Both the position numbers and the translations under genes were made by a program. From positions 3,566,501 to 3,630,500 of the forward strand of contig NZ_PDCM01000001.1 in the NCBI RefSeq assembly GCF_008634025.1: 64,000 bases of DNA. Direction: 5' to 3'. Under the pieces are notes generated by a model. That model did no database searches, had not been told where the DNA came from, and saw only the letters and a list, made by a program, of their open reading frames with translations. This document shows, piece by piece, positions 50,430-60,998 of the stretch. Origin of the DNA: Streptomyces albofaciens JCM 4342. Lineage in GTDB: Bacteria; Actinomycetota; Actinomycetes; Streptomycetales; Streptomycetaceae. Every line of letters begins with the position of its first letter. Positions within the stretch are counted from its first letter, which is position 1.

Positions 50430-51806
50430 GTGAGTGCACAGCCCCGTGTCGTCGTGGTGGGCGGCGGTGTCGCCGGCCTGTCCGCGGCCTTCCGGCTCCA
50501 GCAGGCCGGCTGCGACGCCGACGTCCTGGAGAGCGCCGGACCGGAGATGGTCGGCGGCCGGATGGCCACCGTCGACGTCTGCGGATTCGCCGTCAACCGG
50601 GCGGCGACCATCCTCATCAACAGTTACCGCGAACTGATCCGCCTGATCGCCGCGGCCGGCCTGGCGGGCGAGGTCGTGCCCGGCTCCGACCTCTTCGGGC
50701 TGGTACGCGACGGGCAGGTGGGCCGGGTGCGCCTGGGATCGCGCCGGCAGCTGGCCACCGGCGGCCTGCTGACCAGCTTCCCCCTCGGCGACGTCGGCAA
50801 GCTGCTGCGCGACTACCGGCGGGTGCGCCCCCTGCTGACGCCGCACGACATGTCCCCGATGGCCACGGCCGACTTCGAGTCCGTGACCCAGTACGCCACC
50901 CGCCGCGGCCTGCGGCCCGAAACCCTGGAGTACCTGCTCGACCCGCTCGTCTCGGGGCTGTGCCTGGGCGAGCCGGAAGAGGTCTCCGCCGCGATGCCGT
51001 TCGTCTTCATCGACGTCATCCTGTGCGGCGGCGGCTTCTTCACCTCCAAGGAGGGCGTCGGCTTCCTGCCCAAGGGGCTGGCCCGGCAGCTCACCGTCGA
51101 ATACCGCGCCCACGTCACCTCGGTCGAGGACCGCGGGGACGAGGTGGCCGTCACCTGGCACCGGCCGGGCGAGCCGGAGCACATCGAGACGGCGGCGGCC
51201 TGCGTCCTGGCCGTACCACCGCCGCAGGTGCCGCCGCTGTACGCGCAACTCACGCCGGAGCAGCGGGAGTTCCTGGACGACGCGCCGTACGCCCGCAGCA
51301 TCCACGTCGCCTTCGGGCTCGACCGGCCCACGCGGGAGCGGGCGATGCTGGTGCAGGCGTCCCGCGTCGAGCACCCCGACCTCTGCGCGTTCGTGCTGGA
51401 GCACAACCTCTCCCCGCGGCGCGTACCGGAGGGGACCGGGCTGGTCATGACGCATCTGCGCGGCGCCTGGTCGGACCGCAACTGGGACCTGGGGGACGAC
51501 AAGGTGGTGGACCACGTCCTGGCGGGCGTCCGGCGGCTGGGCATCCTGCCCGAGCTGGAGCGCCACACCACGATGACGCACATCTGGCGCGTCTCGCCCT
51601 GTCTGATCGGCCGGCGGCCGGGGGACTACCGCGCCATCGCCCGGTTCGCGGCCGGATTCGATCCCCGCGGCCGCGTCCAGCTCGCCGGGGGCGACCACCT
51701 GGGGCACTCGACCACCAACAGCAGCGTGTGCTCGGGGGAGCGGGCCGCCCGCAACCTGCTGGCCCGGCTGCGCGGCGAAGGGGCGCTCGCGCCGGGGCGC
51801 GGCTGA
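50430..51806 (+). CDS. FAD-dependent oxidase (protoporphyrinogen oxidase/desaturase-like)
   Basis: A 458-residue flavoprotein. RVVVVGGGVAGLSAAFRLQQAG (about 6-27, GxGxxG region) and the C-terminal RVQLAGGDHLGHSTTNSSVCSGERAA clamp FAD; SPCLIGRRPGDY and VEHPDLCAFVLEHNLSPR lie in the substrate domain. It belongs to the HemY/phytoene-desaturase superfamily. Behind a terpene synthase it probably dehydrogenates or oxidises the terpenoid. GTG 50430 follows GGAAGGG. GC content and codon use match its neighbours. Confidence 0.88.
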   Translation: MSAQPRVVVVGGGVAGLSAAFRLQQAGCDADVLESAGPEMVGGRMATVDVCGFAVNRAATILINSYRELIRLIAAAGLAGEVVPGSDLFGLVRDGQVGRVRLGSRRQLATGGLLTSFPLGDVGKLLRDYRRVRPLLTPHDMSPMATADFESVTQYATRRGLRPETLEYLLDPLVSGLCLGEPEEVSAAMPFVFIDVILCGGGFFTSKEGVGFLPKGLARQLTVEYRAHVTSVEDRGDEVAVTWHRPGEPEHIETAAACVLAVPPPQVPPLYAQLTPEQREFLDDAPYARSIHVAFGLDRPTRERAMLVQASRVEHPDLCAFVLEHNLSPRRVPEGTGLVMTHLRGAWSDRNWDLGDDKVVDHVLAGVRRLGILPELERHTTMTHIWRVSPCLIGRRPGDYRAIARFAAGFDPRGRVQLAGGDHLGHSTTNSSVCSGERAARNLLARLRGEGALAPGRG

Positions 51807-52069
51807 CCCGCGCCCCGGGCGGCGCAACTCCCCCTGCGCGCAACCGGTTCACCCGTAAGAGTGGCCGCTTATGGGTGGATCGGGCAGGCCGAAACGGCTA
51901 TACGCGGGCGCGTTTAGCACGCCCCGGGCTGCCGTGCACGGCATGTCACTCATCCTGGTTACCGCGGGTCCGTATGGGCGTACGCTCTGCGCTACCGCAG
52001 GCAGAGTGCGGCCGGACGGGCCCGCACTCGCGGCGGGCGGGAGACCCAGCGCGGCGAACGGATCCGGTC

Positions 52070-55001
52070 ATGACCCATGGGTGGGAGCACGTACGCGACG
52101 TACGGCGGGAGTTGCTCGAACGCAACGCCGAACTCAACGCGGTGGAAGCGGCGTTGTCCCGGCTCCGCGGCACGGCGGGCGGCCCGGTGGCCGTCCCGCG
52201 CGGCGGACTGCTCTCCTTCGCCGGGTCGGCCGGGATGGGCAAGACCGCGCTGCTCGCCGAGGTCCGCGCCCAGGGCCGCCGCCCGCGGCTGCACCGTGCT
52301 CTTCGCACGCGGCAACGAACAGGAGCACGGCATGGCCTTCCATGTCGTACGCCAGCTCGTACAGCCCGTCCTGGCCGGGTACGACGAGGCCACCTGCCGC
52401 ACGGTCCTCGGCAGCTGGTACGACATCGTCGCCCCGGCCCTCGGCCTGGTGGCCCACCCTGGCGGCAGCTCACCCGACCCCACCGGCGTACGCGACGGCC
52501 TGGACTGGCTGGTGACCCGCCTGGCCGTACAGCAGACGCCCACGGTACTGGTCCTGGACGACGCGCAGTGGGCCGACCAGGAGTCGCTGAGCTGGCTCAC
52601 CGCCTTCGGGCCGCGGGCCGAGGACCTGCCGATGCTCATGGTGGTCGCCTACCGGCCCGACGAACTGCCGCGCAGCGCCGACCCCTTCCGCAAGCTCGCC
52701 GAACGCCACGCCTCCCGGCCCTACGACCTCACCCCGCTCACCCGCGAAGCGGTCGGCAGCATCATCCGCGACGCGGTGGGCGACGGGGCCGAGGACACGT
52801 TCTGCACCGAGTGCTGGGCGGTCACCGACGGCAACCCCTTCGAAGCCGTGGAACTCGCCGCCGGACTGCGCGAGCGCGGCCTCAAGGGCTGCCGGGACGA
52901 CCTGCCCGCGCTGCGCGAACTGGGCTCCGCGGTCAAGGGCAAGGGCCTGGTCGAGCGGCTGGACCGGCTCGGCGGCGCCGCCGTCCGGCTCGCCTGGGCG
53001 GTCGCCGTCCTGGGCACCTCGGCCACCCCGGAGATCACCGCCGGAGTCGCCGCGCTCGGCAGCGAATCCGGGGTGGACGTCGTCGCCCGGCTGCGCGAGG
53101 CGCGCGTCCTGGCGCCCGACGAGGGCCCGGACGGCATCCTGCAGTTCGCCCACCCGCTGATCGGCGCCGCCGTCCACCGGGCGATCCCGACCGCGCTGCG
53201 CGTCGGCATGCACAACGTCGCCGCCGAAGCCGTGGTGGAAGCCGGGCTCGGGCCGACGGTCGCCGCACGGCATCTGCTGGAGGTGCCCTGCGAAGGCGAC
53301 GACTGGGTCGTCCAGCGGCTGCGCCAGGCCGCGCAGGAATACGTACGCGCCGGAGCCCCCGACGCCGCCCGCCGCTTCCTGACCCGCGCCCTGCGCGAGC
53401 CGCCCTCCCCGGAGGACCGCGCCGCCGTCCTGTTCGAACTGGGCGCCGCCACCTTCCTCGCCGCGCCCGAGATCACCGTCAACTACCTGCGCGAAGCGCT
53501 GGCCGAGCCGGACGTCGACCCCGAGCTGCGCGAGGCCATCACCTACCGGCTGGCCCAGGCGCTGGCCCACACCGACCAGGTGGCCGAGGCCGCGGCGGTG
53601 GCCGCCGAGGAGGCCCGGCGCACCAGCATCCCCGCCACCCGGCTGCGCATGCAGGCCGAGAACTTCGTGTGGAGCGCCTTCCGGGCCGACGAACCGGACT
53701 CCGCCGCCCGCTCCCGCCGGCTGGCCCGGCTCGCCGACCACCTGACCGGCGACAGCCTCGCCGAGCGCTACATCCTGGGCCTGCGCGCCTGGGACTGCGT
53801 GGTGCACGGCGAGCCCGCCGCCACCGCCCTGCGCTACGCCGAAGCGGCCCTGGTCGGCGGGCTGAGCTGGACGGAGGACAACCGCGGCTTCGAGGTCCCG
53901 GTCGCCGTCGCCATGACGTTCATGTACTGCGACCAGCCCGGCCGCGCCGAGGAACTGTTCACCCGCGGCATGGCCGAGTGCGAGCGAAAGGGCTGGCGCG
54001 GCGCCCACCTGGCCTTCGGCCACGCCCTGCTCGGCTACATCCGCTACCGCCGCGGCGCGCTCGCCGAGGCGGAGGCCCTGGTCCGCGAAGGGCTGCGGAT
54101 CGCCGAGCGGGTCGGCGGCGCGGTGCCCGCCCAGTGGTACGCCATCGGCATCCTCATCGAGATCCTGCTCGCCCGCGGCCGCGTCGAGGAGGCCCAGCGG
54201 ACCGCCGACCACTTCGGCTACGGCGAGGTGGTGCCCAACGCCGTGGTCTACCCCGACTCCCGCACCGTCTACAGCGAACTGCTGCTGGCCCGCGGCCTGC
54301 ACCGGCACGCCGAACACCACCTCAAGGCGGTCGGCAGGCGGCTGGAGGCCCGTGGCATGCGCAACCCCGCCTGGTGCCCCTGGCAGCTGCACCTCGCCCG
54401 CGCCACCGCGCTCACCGACAGTCCGCACGCCGTCGAGCTGGCGGAGGAAGGCGTCCGCCGCGCCCGCCGGTTCGGCACCGCCACGGCGATCGGCGAGGCG
54501 CTGCACTGCGCCGCCAACGTGATCGGCGGCGGCCGCGCCCTGAAACTGCTCGCCGAGGCCGTACGGGAGCTGGAGCACTCACCCGCCGGATACGCGCTCG
54601 CCGAGGCCCTGGTCGACCACGGCGCGGCCCTGCGCCGCGCCGGTCTGCCGCAGGACGCCGCCGAGCGCCTGTACCGCGGGCTGGAGGGCGCCGTCCACTG
54701 CGGCGCCGACGCGCTGGCGGAGCGCGCCCGCGACGAACTGTCCGCGGCCGGACTGCGCCCGCTCCAGCTCCACAGCACCGGCACCGACGCGCTCACCTCC
54801 CAGGAGCGGGCCGCGGCCGAGCGGCTCGCCCTGGGCTGGTCCACCGGCCGGATCGCCGAGGAGCTGGCCACCCCGGAGACCGTCGTCACCCGCCTGCTGT
54901 CCAGCGTCTGCCGCAAGATGGGCACGGACTACACCGGGCTGCCGCGGCTCCTGGAGACCGCCGACCCGGCCACCGTGCCGGACCGGCCGCCGCGGCGTTG
55001 A
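52070..55001 (+). pseudogene. LuxR-type AAA regulator with one-base frameshift
   Basis: The gene starts at ATG 52070 and encodes THGWEHVRDVRRELLERNAEL and the Walker A motif SAGMGKTAL in one frame up to about 52273; the rest (Walker B VLVLDDAQWAD, about 480 residues of helical repeats, degenerate LuxR HTH SQERAAAERLALGWSTGRIAEELATPETV in parts) continues in the next frame to 55001. Deleting one G from GGG at 52273-52275 restores a single 976-residue protein (AEVRAQ joined to AAARGCTVLF). Such LAL regulators activate neighbouring natural-product genes. The shift may be a sequencing error, a real mutation or programmed frameshift. Position suggests control of the terpene cluster. Confidence 0.85.
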
Positions 55002-55043
55002 CGCCGGGCCCGCCCGCCGTCGGCGGCCACGTACGATGGCGGT

Positions 55044-55544
55044 ATGTCCTTCCTCCGCCGCCGCAGCGCAGCCACGCCCGCCGGGCCTGACTTCGACGTC
55101 CTCGCCATGGACCCCGGGGACTGGCCCGGCAATCTCGGAGCCGGGCTGCTGCCCGCCCCCGACGGCAGCTGCCAGGGGGTCTTCCTGCGCTACGACCTGT
55201 TCGGCGGGCGCGGTCCCGCGATGATCATCGGCAATCTCCCGGAGGGCTCACCGGCGCGCGACCTCGGGGACGACCAGGTCCCCTTCGAGGTGGCCCAGCT
55301 GCTCGCCGCCCTCGGCAACGACGAGCCGGTCACCGTCGTCGAGACCGAGGACACCCCGGTCATGCACGACGACAACCTGCTGATCGTCAAGCGCATCAAG
55401 TGCTCCGAGGGCCGCGTCTCCTGCGTCCAGTTCGACCGCAGCGACGGCGTCCTGGTCACCATCGCCAGCTGGGACCGCCCGATCACGGACGACCTGTACG
55501 CCCTGCTGAAGCCGCTGCCGGCGGAGATGTTCCAGCAGGGGTGA
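55044..55544 (+). CDS. Conserved small cytoplasmic protein, unknown function
   Basis: A 166-residue acidic protein. It has no signal peptide, membrane segment or recognised domain; the alternation of beta strands (VFLRYDLFGG, PAMIIGNLPEG, EPVTVVETEDTPVMHDDNLLIVKRIKC in parts, LVTIASWDRP) suggests a compact alpha/beta fold. Two cysteines near 132 and 138 lie close together. ATG 55044 follows GATGGCGGT. It seems to stand alone, 42 bases after the regulator, and converges on the amidase gene. Confidence 0.72.
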   Translation: MSFLRRRSAATPAGPDFDVLAMDPGDWPGNLGAGLLPAPDGSCQGVFLRYDLFGGRGPAMIIGNLPEGSPARDLGDDQVPFEVAQLLAALGNDEPVTVVETEDTPVMHDDNLLIVKRIKCSEGRVSCVQFDRSDGVLVTIASWDRPITDDLYALLKPLPAEMFQQG

Positions 55545-55659
55545 ACCGTCCGGCGCACCGGGGCGGCCGTCGCGAGCCGCGGGGCGGTCAGTCCGTACGG
55601 GCTCGGTGTGCGCGCGAGGCCGGCGCCCGGCCGCACGCCGGGCGCCGCCTCCTCCCGCC

Positions 55660-57657
55660 CTACCGGGCCGAGGACCGCACCTCCACATCCGCCGCCCGTA
55701 CGTACCCCACCCGGTGCCCCACCTGGATCTCGTAGTAGACGTCCTCGCCGCGGACGACCGCGTGCTGGGACACGTCGTACGTCGGGGCGTAGAAGTACTC
55801 GCCGCGCACCCGGTTGCCGATCGCGTAGCGCTGGCCCGCCAGGAGCTTGTACGGCAGTGGGGTGACGGCCTGTACGGGGACGCCTGCCGGGTAGGCCGCC
55901 TGCTCCGGGTACGCGCGGCCGTAGACGGGGATGTCCGCCCGGCCGGCCTTCGGGGTGATCACCAGGCCCTTGGCGTCGACCGCGGTGGGCTCGTCCGCCG
56001 GGTTGTGGAACCACGCCTTCTGGCCGAGGTACCAGATGGCGGTCCACTCGCCGCGGCGCTCCGCGACCGCGTACCGCTGGCCGGTGGTGGCGCGGGCGCC
56101 GGTGTCGTTCACGCCGGTCGTCGAGGGGCTGCCGTCCGGCCGCAGGCCGATGTCCCGGACCAGCGGGGCGCTCTCGCTCGGACCGGTGTGCAGGCGGACG
56201 GCCGTCGAGCCGTGCGGCGCGCACGGCTGCCCCGGCTTCCCGCAGTCCGTGTAGACGGGACGGTGCTCGTCGTAGTCGGGGCGGATGGTGACCAGCCCGC
56301 CCCGGGGCCCCGCCGTACGGACGAACGGCCTGCCCAGCAGCCGGAAGTAGTGCGCCCAGTCCCAGTAGGGGCCGGGGTCGGTGTGCATGCCCTTGATCGT
56401 GGCCGGGGTCGTGCCGGGCACATTGTCGTGGCCGATGATGTGCTGCCGGTCCAGCGGCAGGTCGTACTTGCGCGCCAGATAGCGCACCAGCCGCGCCGAG
56501 GCGCGGTACATCGCTTCGGTGTACCAGGCGTCCGGAGCCGCGAGGAAACCTTCGTGCTCGATCCCCACGGAGTGCGCGTTCACATACCAGTTCCCCGCGT
56601 GCCAGGCGACGTCCTTCGTCGGCACATGCTGGGCGATCAGCCCGTCCGCCGACCGGATCGTGTAGTGCCAGGACACATACGTCGGATCCTTGATGAGCTT
56701 CAGCGTCGTCTCCCACGACCCCTCGGTGTCATGGATGACGATGGCGTCCACCCGCTGGTCCCGCGGGCGGTCCGCCTTGTCGTGGTTGCCGTAGTCGCCG
56801 TCGCCGAACTCCTCGTACGGCGCCGGTACGGACACACAGGAGACCGTGCGCGGGCATTCGAGGCGGGACCCGGCCGGTGCGGCGGCGGCCCGCAGGCCCA
56901 GGCGGCCCAGCTGGGCCCGGTCGGCCGTCAGCCCGGGGGAGGCGGGCAGCGTCACCCGCTGGCCTGAGTCGGTCGTCCGGGACCGGCCCTGCCGCAGCAC
57001 GTCGTACACGTCGTCGGCGAAGCCCGCCGCGGTACGGGCGTCGTCCGCGCCCGAATAGCGCGCCACGGACCCGTACCACCGGGCCGGGTCGGCGGAGAGC
57101 GGACCGAGGCGGCGCTGCTCCGCGGCCAGCAGCGCCGCGCCGCCGCGGATGTTGGCCGCCGGATCGCGGCGCAGCCGCTCGGCGGGCAGCCCGGTCAGCC
57201 GCGCCGCCCGCTCCAGGGTCCGCAGCCGGGCCGGGACCGCGGAGGCGGCGGGCGGCTGGGCGCGGACCCGCTTGCGGGCCCGGGAGTCGTCGCCGCGCGG
57301 GTCCTCGTCGCCCTCGCCGTGGTGCGGCCGCTCGGCCAGCGCCGTACGGGCGTCGGTCAGGTGCATCGGGCCGTAGCCGCCGGAGACGCTGGGCGCGCCG
57401 CCGTGTCCGTCCCAGCGCGACTCCAGGTAGGCGACGGCCAGCAGCACGTTCCGCGGCACGCCGTACTGTGCGGCGGCGTCGGCGAAAGCCCGCTGGAGGG
57501 CGCCGGCGGCGGGCTGCGCCGCCGAGGCGCGCTGCTGCCCGGCCGGGACGGACGGCGTGGCGGAGACCAGCGGCACCAAGAAGGCCGCCGCCGCGACGGC
57601 GGTGGCGGCCCTGCGCGCTCTGGAGCGGGGGGTTCTCTTCTCGTCGGATCCTCGCAA
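55660..57657 (-). CDS. Secreted cell-wall hydrolase with SLT-like and Amidase_2 domains
   Basis: A 665-residue exported protein. TTG 57657 is chosen because GGAGGC lies at the right distance and a signal peptide (RSRARRAATAVAAAAFLVPLVSATPSV in parts) follows at once. An SLT-like domain (about 58-215) has the catalytic-type YLESRWDG and SGGYGPMHL. The Amidase_2 domain (about 300-455) has VIHDTEG, WHYTI, HSVGIEHEG, IIGHDNVPGT and HTDPGPYWDW zinc and catalytic residues. The C-terminal 200 residues contain SH3-like repeats. It should cut N-acetylmuramoyl-L-alanine bonds in peptidoglycan, perhaps also glycan strands. Confidence 0.92.
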   Translation of the reverse strand: MRGSDEKRTPRSRARRAATAVAAAAFLVPLVSATPSVPAGQQRASAAQPAAGALQRAFADAAAQYGVPRNVLLAVAYLESRWDGHGGAPSVSGGYGPMHLTDARTALAERPHHGEGDEDPRGDDSRARKRVRAQPPAASAVPARLRTLERAARLTGLPAERLRRDPAANIRGGAALLAAEQRRLGPLSADPARWYGSVARYSGADDARTAAGFADDVYDVLRQGRSRTTDSGQRVTLPASPGLTADRAQLGRLGLRAAAAPAGSRLECPRTVSCVSVPAPYEEFGDGDYGNHDKADRPRDQRVDAIVIHDTEGSWETTLKLIKDPTYVSWHYTIRSADGLIAQHVPTKDVAWHAGNWYVNAHSVGIEHEGFLAAPDAWYTEAMYRASARLVRYLARKYDLPLDRQHIIGHDNVPGTTPATIKGMHTDPGPYWDWAHYFRLLGRPFVRTAGPRGGLVTIRPDYDEHRPVYTDCGKPGQPCAPHGSTAVRLHTGPSESAPLVRDIGLRPDGSPSTTGVNDTGARATTGQRYAVAERRGEWTAIWYLGQKAWFHNPADEPTAVDAKGLVITPKAGRADIPVYGRAYPEQAAYPAGVPVQAVTPLPYKLLAGQRYAIGNRVRGEYFYAPTYDVSQHAVVRGEDVYYEIQVGHRVGYVRAADVEVRSSAR

Positions 57658-57901
57658 TGCAGCCTCCTGGGGCCGACCGGGCGAGCCGGGGCGTACGGCG
57701 GACGGTGTGCATACGGCCGTGCGGGACGGAACCTGTTTACAGCTATCGCCTGGCCGACGATCCGTCAATCACCGTGCGCACCGGCGGACCCGCATGTCAG
57801 CACGCGTCCCGCACCCCCGTACGAGCGGACGCGGCCGAGCCCGCGCACACGTGAGCGGCACGCCTGGCACGGCGTGCCGCTCACATACCCCCCTTGACGG
57901 A

Positions 57902-59035
57902 TCAGCGGGTGCCGACCGCCGCCCGCACCGCACGCCGCGCCATCTGGCAGTCGTCGTGCAGCCGGCGCAGCAGCAGCCGCTGCTCCTCACCCGCCGCCGG
58001 CGCACCGGGGTGTCCCGGCCCCGGCGTGCCCGCCGGCGTGGGCTCGCGCATCGTGCGCTGCACGGCGGTCTCGTAACGCCGTATTTCGCGGGTGAGCACC
58101 AGCATCAGATTCACCAGGAAGGCGTCCCGCGCGGCCGGTCCGGCGGCCTGCGCGAGCTGGCTGATCTGCCGGCGCGCCACGGGGGCGTCACCGAGCACCG
58201 ACCACAGGGTGGCGAGGTCGTAGCCCGGGAGGTACCAGCCGGCGTGGTCCCAGTCGATCAGCACCGGCCCGGCGGGGGACAGCAGCACGTTGTTCAGCAG
58301 CGCATCGCCGTGGCAGAACTGGCCCTGGGTGTGGGACAGGCCGTGCAGCAGCTTCTGCAGGTCGCCCAGGTCCCGGTCGGTCAGCAGGCCGAGGCCGTGG
58401 AAGTGCGCGATGCGCTTGCCGTACTCCAGCGGCATGTCGAACATCCCGGCCGGCGGCCGCCAGAGGTTGACCCGGCAGATGGCGCCGAGCGCGGCCCGTA
58501 CGTCCGCGCGGGGCGGGGCTTCGGTGGGATGCCGTTGGAGGGAGGCGATCCGGCCGGGCATCCGCTCGACGACCAGAGTGCAGTTGTCCGGGTCCGCGGC
58601 GATGAGCCTCGGTACGCGCACCGGCGGGCGGTGGCGTACGAAGGCCCGATAAGCAGCTATTTCGTGCCGGAACCGCTCGGCCCACGCGGGGGAGTGGTCC
58701 AGTAAACACTTGGCGACCGCGGTCGTACGGCCGGTGGTGCCCACCAGCAGGACGGACCTGCCGCTGCGGCGGAGCACCTGGACCGGATGGAACTCGGGGC
58801 AGATGCGGTGCACGGAGGCGACCGCGGCGCGCAGCTGGGCGCCCTGGGGGCCGGACAAGTCGAGTCTCCCGCTGAGCGGTTGGGGGCCTCCCCCTTGCAC
58901 CCGCCGATTCCGTCCGCCGGCCAGGCCGGACACCGCCCCCGGAGACTGGGAGGGATCCAGATAGGGCCCGCTTCCCGGAGGCTGCGGGCGGTACGGCCGG
59001 TTCGGGGCGCTCACGGCGGACGATGCTGCGTACAT
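57902..59035 (-). CDS. Aminoglycoside phosphotransferase (APH)-like kinase
   Basis: A 377-residue protein of the APH/choline kinase fold. The ATG at 59035 begins [12 protein letters not shown]; a Pro/Gly-rich disordered leader of about 60 residues precedes the kinase. Catalytic [13 protein letters not shown] (Brenner motif, about 257-269) and DFG-equivalent [20 protein letters not shown] (about 278-297) are intact. The substrate is unknown; such genes are common beside NsdA-like regulators in streptomycetes. Divergent from the TPR regulator at 59293. Confidence 0.87.
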   Translation of the reverse strand: MYAASSAVSAPNRPYRPQPPGSGPYLDPSQSPGAVSGLAGGRNRRVQGGGPQPLSGRLDLSGPQGAQLRAAVASVHRICPEFHPVQVLRRSGRSVLLVGTTGRTTAVAKCLLDHSPAWAERFRHEIAAYRAFVRHRPPVRVPRLIAADPDNCTLVVERMPGRIASLQRHPTEAPPRADVRAALGAICRVNLWRPPAGMFDMPLEYGKRIAHFHGLGLLTDRDLGDLQKLLHGLSHTQGQFCHGDALLNNVLLSPAGPVLIDWDHAGWYLPGYDLATLWSVLGDAPVARRQISQLAQAAGPAARDAFLVNLMLVLTREIRRYETAVQRTMREPTPAGTPGPGHPGAPAAGEEQRLLLRRLHDDCQMARRAVRAAVGTR

Positions 59036-59292
59036 GGGTGAGACTGATCCCTTCGTGCGCCGACGAGTTGCGGTGCGGCCCCCGGCCCGATGACCGGGCC
59101 CGAAGGCCCGGATCCGGTGTCCGCACCCTGGGGAATGCGGTACCGACACCGGGCCGGGGGCTGCACTCCTACAGAACACGCGGGCGCGGGTGGCAGACCA
59201 TCTGGCGCACCCTGGCGAACCCTGGCGAATGCTCGCAAGCGTCCCGGACGGCCCGTTACTGTCAAGTCAGTCGAGGAACCTGGGGGCTTGAC

Positions 59293-60801
59293 GTGGACAG
59301 GGAGCCGAACACCCGTCTCGCGGACCTTTTCGGCCTGGCCGGCTGGTCCAAGGGCGAACTCGCGAGACTGGTCAACCGGCAGGCGGCCGCCATGGGGCAT
59401 CCGCAGCTGGCGACCGACACCTCGCGGGTACGGCGCTGGATCGACACGGGGGAGACCCCGCGGGACCCGGTGCCCAAGGTGCTCGCCGCCCTGTTCACCG
59501 AGCGTCTCGGCCGTGTCGTAACCATCGAGGACCTCGGGTTCGATCGTTCCGGGCGCGCGGGGCGGAAACAGGCCACGGACGGCCTCCCGTGGCCGCCCGA
59601 GCGGACGGCGGCGGTCCTCACGGAATTCACGGGAATGGACCTCATGCTCAACCGACGCGGCTTGGTGGGCGCGGGCGCGGCGCTCGCCGCGGGCTCCGCA
59701 CTCAGCAGCGCCATGCACGACTGGCTGCACACCGATCCGGCGCTGGCAGCCGACGCCCCCCGATTCGACGACCCCTTCGGCGACAACACCATCGACCAGA
59801 TCGGCTTCGACCGTTACGAGGCGGCCCCCGTGGGGTCGCAGGAGATCGACGCGCTGGAGCGCTCGGTCGAGGTCTTCCGCGCCTGGGACGCGGCCCGCGG
59901 CGGCGGGCTCCAGCGCAAGGCCGTGGTGGGCCAGCTCAACGAGGTGGGCGGGATGCTCGCCTACCGCCACCCCGAGCATCTGCAGCGCAGGCTGTGGGGG
60001 GTGGCGGCCAACCTCGCCGTGCTGGCCGGCTGGATGTCCCACGACGTGGGCCTGGAGCCCACCGCCCAGAAGTACTTCGTGATCGCGGCCCACGCGGCAC
60101 GAGAGGGCGGCGACCGGCCCCGCGCGGGCGAGGCGCTCTCCCGGGCGGCCCGCCAGATGGTGCATCTGGGCCGCCCGGACGACGCCCTGGACCTGATGAA
60201 GCTGGCCAAGTCCGGCTCCGGCGGCGAGACCCTGCCGCGTACCCGCGCCATGCTCTACACGATCGAGGCCTGGGCCCAGGCGGCCAAGGGACAGGGCCAG
60301 GCCATGCGCCGCACGCTGGGCGAGGCGGAGGAGCTGTTCGTCTCCGACCGTGGCGACGTACCGCCGCCGAGCTGGATGCAGATGTTCGACGAGGCGGACC
60401 TGCACGGCATGCAGGCGCTGGCCTTCCGTACCCTCGCCGAGCACGACCCGAAGGCGGCCAGGATCGCGCAGGTGCACGCCAAGCAGGCGCTGCGGCTGCG
60501 GGACGCCGGCCGGCAGCGGTCGACGATCTTCGACTACCTGTCGATGGCCTCCGCCTGCTTCATCGGCAACGACCCCGAACAGGCCGACCGTTACGCCCGG
60601 CTGGCCCTGGTGTCCATCAAGGAGAACTCCTCCCACCGCACCTGGGACCGGCTGCGCGAGATGTACCGGCTCACCAACCAGTACACGGACTACGCCAAGA
60701 TCAAGGACCTGCGGGAGGAGATCCAGCGGGTGATGCCCAGGGCCAAGAGCCAGGGGCTGGGGCCGGGGCTGGGTCCGGCGGGCAAGAGCCTGCGGATCTG
60801 A
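59293..60801 (+). CDS. NsdA-like TPR regulator
   Basis: A 502-residue protein. Residues 1-70 form a degenerate helix-turn-helix (TRLADLFGLAGWSKGELARLVN ... DTSRVRRWIDTGETPRDPVPKVLAALF); a hydrophobic stretch GLVGAGAALAAGSALSSAM (about 120-138) follows and helical TPR-type repeats fill about 195-480. The wording resembles the NsdA/NsdB group, negative regulators of differentiation and antibiotics in Streptomyces. GTG 59293 is used; upstream frame is not conserved. Probably a cytoplasmic repressor or adaptor. Confidence 0.82.
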   Translation: MDREPNTRLADLFGLAGWSKGELARLVNRQAAAMGHPQLATDTSRVRRWIDTGETPRDPVPKVLAALFTERLGRVVTIEDLGFDRSGRAGRKQATDGLPWPPERTAAVLTEFTGMDLMLNRRGLVGAGAALAAGSALSSAMHDWLHTDPALAADAPRFDDPFGDNTIDQIGFDRYEAAPVGSQEIDALERSVEVFRAWDAARGGGLQRKAVVGQLNEVGGMLAYRHPEHLQRRLWGVAANLAVLAGWMSHDVGLEPTAQKYFVIAAHAAREGGDRPRAGEALSRAARQMVHLGRPDDALDLMKLAKSGSGGETLPRTRAMLYTIEAWAQAAKGQGQAMRRTLGEAEELFVSDRGDVPPPSWMQMFDEADLHGMQALAFRTLAEHDPKAARIAQVHAKQALRLRDAGRQRSTIFDYLSMASACFIGNDPEQADRYARLALVSIKENSSHRTWDRLREMYRLTNQYTDYAKIKDLREEIQRVMPRAKSQGLGPGLGPAGKSLRI

Positions 60802-60998
60802 CGAGGGGGTGACGTCCACGGGCCGCCCGGACCCCGCGGAGCCCGTGTCCGCGCACGGAACACGTCAACTACGCACTCGGTCAAGACACTCGAACGACGA
60901 CAACCCACTCGAACGACTCATTCGCGACCTACTCGTCCAGGGCCAGGGCCTCTGGCGGGCGCTCCCGTGCCCCGTAACCGTACGGTGCCGCCGCTCCG

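Noticed and set aside
48627..51827. 1066-codon minus-strand frame
   Set aside because: Antisense to P450, terpene synthase and FAD oxidase, all with intact catalytic motifs.
50351..55090. 1579-codon plus-strand frame joining the FAD oxidase region and regulator
   Set aside because: Out of frame with the FAD oxidase; only its part around 52070-52273 is real, as the N-terminus of the frameshifted regulator.
57725..57740. AACnnGTT word (GGAACCTGTTTAC) as a third KstR-like site
   Set aside because: Lacks the outer T and A of the consensus and lies before a cell-wall amidase with no link to steroid genes.
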